Shown here: one piece after another, positions 57,501 to 64,000 of the stretch | Layout: each line of letters opens with the position of its first letter | How positions within the stretch are numbered: the stretch's first letter is position 1 | Source of the DNA: Balanoglossus misakiensis | Taxonomy: Eukaryota; Hemichordata | Length of the DNA: 64,000 nt | Reading direction: 5' to 3' | Assembly: GCA_040954595.2 (NCBI GenBank) | Contig: CM082588.2 | Span: 7,626,001-7,690,000 of the forward strand | Position numbers and translations under genes: made by a program | Notes under the pieces: generated by a model | Told to the model about the DNA's origin: nothing | The model's database searches: none | The model's input: only the letters and a program-made list of their open reading frames with translations

Positions 57501-59788
57501 ATGGTAATTTGCATCTTTACTCGAACAAATACAGAGCTATGATATACGGTCGTATATCATAGCAAATTTAGCCACAGTTACTATGGCAACTTGAGATTTA
57601 GCCAATGTCAGATTTTCATTTGGATGGCCACGCGAAAAAGTGCGCCGCCACATGGTCATTCCGAAGGCACAGACACGCCCTTTTCACAGTAAAGGTGGCC
57701 GTATCCATTCAATACCTAGAGATAAAATAAAACTTCTTTACTCACTCTTTTGTAAAAGCCATCTGCTACTACAGTGTCTCTGGTTCCGTTTGCTGGCGGA
57801 CAGGTCGGGTCGCGGGCTGATGACGCGCCACTGGCCATGAGAAGCCCCCTTAATGGTTTCCTTGGCCCCAGCAGGCCGTGCGAAGTCATGGGTTTATACG
57901 GCTCTTTCTTCGGGAATGTTGGACTTCCACGCGGCGACGACAGCAAAAGCTTGGGTTTGGCTGGCTGGATGGCGGGAGATTTTGTGGGTGTGGGATCGTG
58001 CTTCGTGTCGTTCATGATGACGAAAGTCTGGTTTTCCTCGGGGTTGGCTGTCGACATCTCGGTTGTCGTTTCTTCACTTTCGAGTTCATTCACGCCGAAA
58101 ATTTCAAACATTTCGCCGTTTTCTCTGAAAATCATGGTTCCTTCACTTTCGTCAATAACGGTGTCTGGGTTGGATTTGACCTCGTCATATAGAGCATCGA
58201 TATCGACACCATCTTGAAGCAAATCGACGATATCGATTTTTTGTAAATCAAACTCGGCCGGTTGTTCTTGAGAGATGACAATGTCACTTTTTCCTGTGTC
58301 GGATTCTACCTCTCCGTCCGCTCCATTCTTTGTCTCAGACGACCAAATTTGATTCTCGCTGACAGATTCTTCGTCTGACTCCTGATTTGGCTCCGGGGTC
58401 CCAATGTTTAATTCCTCGATAAAACGCACGCGCTCGCTGGCTGTCATTTCTTGGCCTGTGTCTGAGTTGATTGACAGCAGTTTGCCGGCTGTTTCAAGCC
58501 CATTGCTGCCAATTTGGTCTTCTCTCTGATCTGGAGGTACCCATGGGACAATCTCATCACCTCTTGGAGTGAAATTTGGCAGAGGTTCAAGACCTAGCCC
58601 TTCTATGGGACCAACATCTCCACCGTCAACCATTTCTTGTCCAGTGTTGTGTTTTCCCGATCGCAGTATTCCTCCAGAATCGGGTCCATTGCTGTCAATT
58701 CGTCCATCTCTCTGATCTGGTGATACCCATGGCATGATGCCATGATCAGGGTTACTCGGAGTGAAATTAGGCAGGGGTTCACGACCTAGCCCGTCTATGG
58801 GACCAACATCTCCACCGTCAACCATTTCTTGTGCAGCGTTGTGTTTTCCCGATCGCAATATCCCTCCTGAATCGGGTCCATTTCTCCCAATTTGTCCATC
58901 CCTCTGATCTGGTGGTACCCACGGGACAATCTCATAGCCATTTGGAGTGAAATTTGGCAACGGTTCTCTTCCCAAACCTCTGACGGAATCTATGCGCTCC
59001 ACCTCAGGAATTTCCTGTCCCATGTCACTTGACTGTGACTTTCCATCAGTTTCTTCTCTGTAATTCCCCCACTGTTCTTCTCTCTGCCCTGGCGATACCC
59101 ACGGCACAATACCATACCCGCTCGGAGTAAAACTTGGTATCGACTTCCTTGAGCGGGGATGTCGACGTCCATTTTTCAAACTCAACACGTCGTTTCCTTG
59201 TTTGTCAATTTCAACAATTTGATCTCTCCCTCCATTATTCAGATTAATACTTCTGCTTTCAGGCAAATCGTAGCCGTGAGTGTCAACTTCGGTGAGTTCT
59301 TCAGCTCCGAGCAGAGCAATATTGCCCAAAAGGGAGCTTACCGCTATTTAAAAAAAAGCAAATAATAACTGCATCAGGTAAACATAGCTATATAGCTATA
59401 CATGCACACAGCAGCAAATCAGTTCCAAATAACTTGACATGCCTTTCCTCGTCGAGAGAGATTTCAAGATTGAAACTTCCGCATCGATCTCATGCACAGA
59501 ACCTCAGTACGAGACACGCAAAATGAAAGTCAGAACCACGCGTGTCACATCAAAGGTATATACGAAAACGCAAATTGAATATATGTCTGTCGACATACGA
59601 ATTATCCCCAGCAAGTCAGACCGCAATCTCAGTACCGTGTTCTATGGCCGCGTCAAACTTAAAAAAGTTTTTTACGAGAATATTACTTTTGTCTTATAAA
59701 ATGCTGCTGTGTGTTTACTTTCGCTTTTGATCGCATATACTTGGAAATTTAACATACCTAAGCAGGCCACGCTTAACGGTCGGAACAT
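48511..59788 (-). CDS. large type I membrane protein with Gly-rich/collagen-like ectodomain, family unknown
   Basis: Thirteen exons in phase (5'->3'): 59788-59758, 59343-57746, 56896-56619, 56433-56278, 55828-55734, 54881-54630, 54430-54286, 53911-53775, 53393-53146, 52795-52609, 52382-52114, 50250-50174, 49795-48511. They give 1585 residues. Exon 1 plus the start of exon 2 make a signal peptide (MFRPLSVACL...NIALLGA, about 1-24). Residues about 80-330 hold four repeats of about 60 residues around FTPxGxxIVPWVxPxQR. Residues about 330-480 are acidic. About 560-610 is beta-rich (KGNIKWKGRNVYITAVNLTVVG). About 625-780 alternates Gly-rich collagen-like runs with short strands, and includes a basic KSHGWLWRKKKKC patch. 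About 900-1260 is mainly helical. A beta-rich domain follows to about 1455, then a hydrophobic helix (ALAGIIVAGVLVVVMLVAIG, about 1506-1530), RRRHR and a 50-residue cytosolic tail with YDNV. It is likely a cell-surface protein. I do not recognise the family and assign no function. Confidence 0.85.
50537..50571. repeat. short GC-rich hairpin ACGGTCACTCC
   Basis: ACGGTCACTCCACACAC pairs with GTGTGCGGAGTGACCGT almost without loop. It abuts the 600-bp element pair that starts at 50576. Confidence 0.7.
50576..51174 (+). mobile_element. 600-bp DNA element with AGAGAGGTTTAG termini, copy 1
   Basis: Terminal inverted repeats of about 29 bp (AGAGAGGTTTAGTTACACGT continuing AAATACG, and the complement at the right end). 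It is flanked by ATT at 50573 and 51175. The interior is rich in ACGCGTACG-type palindromes and has one 70-codon frame (50950-51162) whose matching frame in copy 2 (51211-51411) is one residue different over most of its length. That frame is too short for a transposase. The element is in intron 11 of the large membrane-protein gene. Confidence 0.8.
51178..51777 (-). mobile_element. 600-bp DNA element, copy 2, inverted
   Basis: Nearly identical to copy 1 but in the opposite orientation, separated only by ATT (51175-51177) and followed by ATT (51778-51780). One end carries a small expansion of a TTACACG unit. Together the copies form a 1.2-kb near-perfect palindrome. Confidence 0.8.
51793..52081. 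repeat. MITE with ATACGCCATT termini, about 290 bp
   Basis: The left arm (ATACGCCATTCTCATAAAGA, GGGCGCCCTTCC, AAAACGAGGCCAGTAA) is complementary to the right arm (TTACTGGCCTCGTTTTCGCG, GGAAGGGCGCCCTC, AATGGCGTAT). The centre is about 120 bp. It abuts the 600-bp element pair, and its right end is 33 bp from exon 11 of the large gene. Confidence 0.8.
53555..53646. repeat. piggyBac-like MITE, intact TTAA ends
   Basis: TTAACCCTTTCACCCCCAG to CATGGTGGTGAAAGGGTTAA, 92 bp, with clean TTAA on both sides. Intronic (between exons 8 and 9 of the large gene). Confidence 0.85.
54912..55096. repeat. TTAA-flanked TIR element, AAGGTATACGGTCACC family
   Basis: TTAAAGGTATACGGTCACC to GGTGACCGTATACCTTTAA, 185 bp, clean TTAA on both sides. 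The interior holds CGCTCTTTTTTCGCGTGTGCC and TGATTGGCTAGTTCTCAA, shared with 43618-43816. It is the best-preserved of three copies. Confidence 0.85.
55560..55715. repeat. T2/Kolobok-like MITE, heavily deleted
   Basis: TTAAAGGGACAAAGTCTC on the left; ends GAGACCCTTTAA. Most of the right half is gone. It lies 18 bp past the donor of exon 5 of the large gene. Confidence 0.7.
55902..56246. repeat. T2/Kolobok-like MITE filling intron 4 of the large gene
   Basis: ATAAGGGACAAAGTCTCTC to GAGAGAGACTTTGTCCCTTTAA with the family's internal hairpin. It occupies 345 of the 449 bp between exons 4 and 5. Confidence 0.85.
57542..57705. repeat. AAGGTATACGGTCACC family, decayed copy 3
   Basis: ATATACGGTCGTATATC to AAAGGTGGCCGTAT. 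The interior AAATTTAGCCACAGTTACTATGG and GGCCACGCGAAAAAGTGCG match the better copies at 43618 and 54912. Confidence 0.65.
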
Positions 59789-59936
59789 GCTGCTGTACAC
59801 AATCGCCAGGAAGATCGACCCGGAGTTCGAAATACTAAGATTAGCTTCAAAATGTTGGTGGACAGTTCTGGGTCACCCGAACTGAGCGTCTTTCTGTAAG
59901 TTCTGGCGCGGTTGATATGAGTATACTATGTCTGCT

Positions 59937-59978
59937 AAATATATAGTTTGTGGAAATACCCGGCAGGGCTCTGATTGG
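59937..59978 (-). promoter_or_regulatory. candidate promoter of the large membrane-protein gene
   Basis: On the minus strand a CCAAT box (59978-59974) precedes a TATATATTT motif (59946-59937), about 150 bp upstream of the ATG at 59788. A second CCAAT lies further up near 60025. The spacing is reasonable, but this rests on motifs only. Confidence 0.4.
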
Positions 59979-59979
59979 T

Positions 59980-60830
59980 CAGAGGGTGGTTCTGTCTATG
60001 ATGACATTTCTGCAACAGCCGATTGGCCAGCACGACCTACGTGAAACACATTGAAGAAGTAAGGGGTCACCCAGCGGTCAATGCAGTATGAATATAGGTT
60101 TACGTGCGGGCGTTACTGGACTTTGTAGTCAAGAGTGTACGTTCCCAGTTAGTATTAAGTAGTGAATTGCTGCATAGGAAGGAACCTACACTAACTTATA
60201 AGGGACTGGTCCGTTTCTTCGGCCGCGGCGGGCGGGGGGTGGGGGTGATCGTATTTTGTGGATATCAAAAAGAGACTGAGCCCCCCCCCCCAACATTGAA
60301 CATGGAAAAGTGACCCCCCCCCCCCCATCACCCAATTCCAAAACAGGATGACCTCCCCCAAGAATCCAACCCCAGGGTGAAAAAAACTGACTAGTCCCTA
60401 ACGCTATTAAAGACTATGTGGGTTGGCGACATTTGTATGTACATGTACATGTAATTAGAACGTTCATAATAAATCATACATTCCTGAATTACATGTTTTG
60501 TAAAAGTTGAATTATAGTGAACTAAAATCTCGCCCGAAACTATCAGTCTAGTGAATATAAGATTGAAGAATCCGGAAAGAAATAAGGGTATAAATTATGA
60601 CATGCATTTGTTTTCCGGGGTCATCATGTAATCATATGATGTAATGGTATAAGTTACTCTCGTGACCAGGTATCTCATGACGTCATGAAAGGGAAGTAAC
60701 TTCAGGCTGGCTGAACCATAACCCTGCGTCTAATCTGTGTGTATGCTATAATATCAGGGACTGTGGTTCAATCATATGGTTCGAGAAAAAACAAATATCT
60801 GCTTCCAGAGGATGTAGTCAAAATCCTTTA
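59980..60830. other. intergenic region, no gene seen
   Basis: C-rich runs at 60280-60330 and short frames only. No domain or RNA gene was recognised. Confidence 0.5.
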
Positions 60831-60870
60831 TTCAACGTTTCGGCCATTCACAGAGGACCTTCATCAAGAT
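60831..60870 (-). ncRNA. hammerhead-ribozyme-like core of a Penelope-like element fragment
   Basis: The minus strand reads TTGATGAA, then GGTC, a 10-base loop, GGCC, GAAAC and GTTGAAT. This matches the hammerhead order: CUGAUGA core, helix II (GGUC pairs with GGCC), GAAA core, then helix III strand. The first core base is U instead of C, so cleavage activity may be lost. Hammerhead motifs of this kind, with TTCATCAAGAT / AACGTTTCGGCC wording, sit in the terminal repeats of Penelope-like retroelements. No reverse transcriptase was found nearby, so this is a fragment. Confidence 0.5.
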
Positions 60871-60898
60871 TAAACGAGGCGCGTGGACAACCGTGTTG

Positions 60899-60985
60899 CG
60901 CGCCTTTCACCCCCAGTTCCCTCTTTAGAAATCCAACATAACCATAGAAACCAATGGGTTTGGACTGAACCATGGTGGTTCAACG
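60899..60985. repeat. degenerate CCCTTTCACC MITE
   Basis: CGCGCCTTTCACCCCCAGTTCC through AACCATGGTGGTTCAACGG. The interior is well matched and the ends decayed. Confidence 0.6.
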
Positions 60986-61916
60986 GAAATGGTTCACTTC
61001 TCTCGGCTTCAACCAGTGGTATCATCGCTTATCAAGCGAAACAAAAACCAAAGCGTATGTTTATGAGATCATTGTGCATATGTGATATTCCGTGGCCTTG
61101 CACGTTTTTAGACACCTATGTAGCATTTACGTGTATTGCCATTTTGGGTGCACGTATCTAAATGCTCATAAAATGTACCCGTGTGCAACACCCGCTTGAA
61201 TGCTATCAATAAGTATTATTAAAACTCCACAGCGCACACAACTTTAATTTTGTCGACTCGTTCAGTTTTTTCCTCTGAATCGGAAAATCCAAGATGGGAG
61301 CGACTTTCATTCAATAGAGACATGACTCATGATATTCACACAAATGCTTGCGCATGCGTGTTTAAAGCCCCACGAGCAATCTCGGATATGCGTTTACATG
61401 TAATTCGACAAATGATATTGTCTGATAGTACATCAAGAAAACACTAATTATTATGACAAAATGCCAAAAAATCTAAGAAATAGGCTGTCAGTACAGGCGA
61501 AAATTCCTGCAATTTAAAAAAAGTGAAATATTACAATGAAAATGTAATGTCTCAGCGAAGTACATTTTTTTCCTTCCATGAGTTTAGTTCCAGTGGATTA
61601 GATTTTCTTTAAAAGTGAGAAAAGCAACATTCTTGAATAATAACGCCAGGAAGAATTCATAATTTGTTGGACTCACCGCTTTCTCTTTTGTCAATATATT
61701 AGCTTTTAATTTTCGTAAATTCCACAAAAGATCGGGTACTAAATGCTTCCCGATTGTTGATAATTGATTGTGGTTCCTCTATACATAAGAGGGGTCGTGG
61801 TCTTCCTGTAATCGTGACCACGCTGTTATTTTATGACGAATGTGGGGGTCACACACACACTGTCACACACACACCATTATGACGGTTCTGATTAGATGCG
61901 TCTTAGACGTGTGGAC

Positions 61917-62128
61917 CATCATCATCACCACCACCACCCTCGCCGCCACCACCAAAAACACGACCAAAACCACCACCACCCTCGCCGCCACCACCACCAA
62001 CACGACCAAAACCACCACCACCACCCTCGACGCCACCACCAAAAACACCAGCAAAACCACCACCCTCGCCGCCACCACCACCACCACCAAAACCACCACC
62101 CTCGCCGCCGCCACCACCACCACCCTGA
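61917..62128. repeat. Pro/Thr-type minisatellite (CCACCACCCTCGCCG)n
   Basis: Irregular repeats of CCACCACCCTCGCCGCCACC separated by AAAAACACGACCAAAA-type spacers. All three frames stay open on both strands, so the long low-complexity frames here are not evidence for genes. It lies 110 bp from the transposon at 62240. Confidence 0.9.
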
Positions 62129-62239
62129 TACTTTCAACGACCGGGTTTTTCGAAAAAGTCTCCGGGCCCTTGTTGTCACGGCCCCTGGTGTAGAAGTTGA
62201 ACAAATCACCTTCTTTCCTGTGATTTGGCAGGTATATAC

Positions 62240-63515
62240 GGGTGTCTCAAAACACATTGTGCGACAAGAAAGTGCTAGTCGCACTTTGAGGGAAATGCTA
62301 TCTGCGACCACTAGCACTTTGATTCTGCGACCACTAGCACTTTGATTCTGCGACCACTGGTACTTGCATTGTGCGCTGTGATCATTTGCGACCAACAAGC
62401 TTGAATAAAAACCAGTTTCAAAAAGCACAGTCGTATCGATCGAGGGGTTTTGAAAGTATCGCGACATTCAACTTTCTTTCAAGATGATAACTTGATATGT
62501 TGTACTCGTGTCATGTACAAAATACACGATCCACGTAATTTCCGTTTGGTTAAATACTGACCTTTCATTTCTGCTAGATCATATCCAAGTCTGATTTTAC
62601 ACCGACTTTAATAAGAACTCTGGTTTGTCGATTTTTGTAGCTGAGTAAAACTAGCTATTAAACGAGCGCGAAATGCGCATTTGCGATGCGATGACAACAC
62701 AATCGCCATTTTTGAATGACCTGACCTTTGACATCGTAGAATATGGTCAAGGTCGCGCTGCACTCATCAGATGAATCGCTCGATGAATCTGACTACTTGC
62801 TTCCGTGATCGGTATACTTGCCTTTAGCGGTTTTATGTCTAAATAAAGGTAATATTTTTATGTTGAAAAACGACTGTGTGTATTTCTGTAGCATGAGTGC
62901 AGTTAAGTGTTGTGCGCGCCCACATGAACCCGTGACCTTTGCGTGTTAAAAATAGGACTTCAAGATGCCGATACGATCGAGTACAGTACTTACGTTAATA
63001 AACTTTTTCCTTTATTCTGTCTATATAAATAATGTTTTATCAACGTTTTCTCATTGCATTGATGTTTTAGTCTGAGAGCAATACGCAGCTAGTTTTTTCA
63101 TGTACAGTTGTGGTTGCATGTTTGTACAAACAGTACGGAAAGGCGACGCAACGGCCGGGGCATTTGCTTTGTTAACTCGATCAATGACTGCCGCACTTAT
63201 CAACGTGACAAACTTGGGATCCGCCGGGAAAGCATTGGGCATTGACGTTGCCTTGTCGAATCGTTCACACCTCGTTACTGTCAATGGGGTATTAATTGCG
63301 CACATAAGTTACACAACCAATAAAAAATCTTGTAGCAGAATGCAAGTGCTAGTGGTCGCAGAATCAAAGTGCTAGTGGTCGCAGAATGCAAGTGCTAGTG
63401 GTCGCAGAATCAAAGTGCTAGTGGTCGCAGAATCAAAGTGCTAGTGGTCGCAGATAGCATTTCCCTCAAAGTGCGACTAGCACTTTCTTGTCGCACAATG
63501 TGTTTTGAGACACCC
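62240..63515. mobile_element. 1.28-kb non-autonomous DNA transposon with long TIRs and subterminal repeats
   Basis: The left end GGGTGTCTCAAAACACATTG is repeated as its complement at the right end, and the match runs on for about 110 bp. Both ends carry a subterminal tandem repeat of about 25 bp (TGCGACCACTAGCACTTTGA), about three units on the left and five on the right. A 4-bp direct repeat ATAC flanks the element (62236-62239 and 63516-63519). The interior has no transposase. A GC-richer patch at 63100-63375 is open on both strands (about 90 codons each) and may be captured host sequence. High TIR identity suggests fairly recent movement. The superfamily is not determined. Confidence 0.85.
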
Positions 63516-64000
63516 ATACATAACTCGATTTGGGGAACACTCATGGGTACCCCGCACCTTCCCTGGGAGTGCAACCACCAGGCCCTTATCTCGCGCTAGT
63601 CGCGTGATTTTCGAGATCTCGTCGGCCATATTGGTCTAACGCTTATATTAGCATATTCTGCATTTTATTTCCTTTGACCCACCAACAGTCATAATAATAG
63701 CGACTACCTGCGGAACTGATCATAGAGAACTTTTGTGAAGAGATCAAATACTAGTATAGTGGGAAGTCACGGTTCCAAAGACACTCGTTCCCTTTTTGTG
63801 CTCGTGATAGTACATGTATTGTGAGACTTGAATTTAATCTGGATCACTTGAAACTGAGACTTTGCACGTGATATCGGCTGATAGCGTAGTGTTCAGAATC
63901 ACATGCATTTTAAGCGTGAAGTTAAGACTCTCTACCAAAAAATGCAAATAAAGTGAATAAATTTATAAAATTCCAAAAGTCAAAACTGAATTACAGAGAC
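63516..64000. other. right edge of window, nothing recognised
   Basis: No open frame over 60 codons and no inverted repeat were seen. Confidence 0.5.

Noticed and set aside
57774-58217. 147- and 104-codon plus-strand frames
   Set aside because: Antisense shadows of exon 2 of the large membrane-protein gene.
61840-62467. Frames of 110-180 codons rich in Thr, His, Pro, Trp or Val
   Set aside because: Low-complexity translations of the CCACCACCCTCGCCG minisatellite.

Overview
This is a non-coding-rich animal (metazoan) genomic window: genes are split by GT-AG introns, most of the DNA is intronic or intergenic, and small inverted-repeat DNA elements (MITEs) and microsatellites are dense. The gene families, the splice structure and the MITE types suit a marine invertebrate, possibly an invertebrate deuterostome such as a hemichordate, amphioxus or echinoderm. 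That placement is inference, because no single sequence here fixes the phylum.

Layout. (1) About 9.6-26.2 kb, minus strand: the first seven coding exons of a Rho guanine-nucleotide exchange factor, with a short N-terminus, a ubiquitin-like/Ras-binding-like segment and then the DH domain. The rest of the gene lies beyond what I could find. (2) 29.1-36.9 kb plus strand and 38.4-44.9 kb minus strand: two tail-to-tail paralogous SLC22-type membrane transporters. Each has ten exons with the same intron positions and phases, giving 603 and 599 residues. Both end in a PDZ-ligand-like tail (TTEL / TTDL). (3) 45.9-46.4 kb plus strand: a one-exon gene for a 154-residue secreted acidic protein. Its C-terminus reads as a candidate amidated peptide between two Arg-Arg sites. 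(4) 48.5-59.8 kb minus strand: a complete 13-exon gene for a 1585-residue type I membrane protein. It has a signal peptide, four repeats of about 60 residues, collagen-like Gly-rich stretches, a helical section, a C-terminal ectodomain and one transmembrane helix near the end. I do not recognise this family.

Repeats. Several MITE families share a TTAA target site. One has AGGGACAAAGTC termini (nine copies) and one has AGGGAAGCGG termini; both look like T2/Kolobok-type elements. Another has CCCTTTCACC termini and looks piggyBac-type. There are also TACTGTAAAAC palindromes, a head-to-head pair of 600-bp elements at 50.6-51.8 kb, a 1.28-kb element with long terminal inverted repeats at 62.2-63.5 kb, and a Penelope-like fragment at 60.8 kb with a hammerhead-ribozyme-like core.

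The genes do not form an obvious shared pathway. The two transporters are a local inverted duplication with blocks of near-identity in exons 1 and 9, suggesting gene conversion. The small secreted-peptide gene starts 1 kb from the second transporter and is divergently transcribed. All gene models were built by hand from splice signals, reading-phase continuity and paralogue comparison; none has transcript support.
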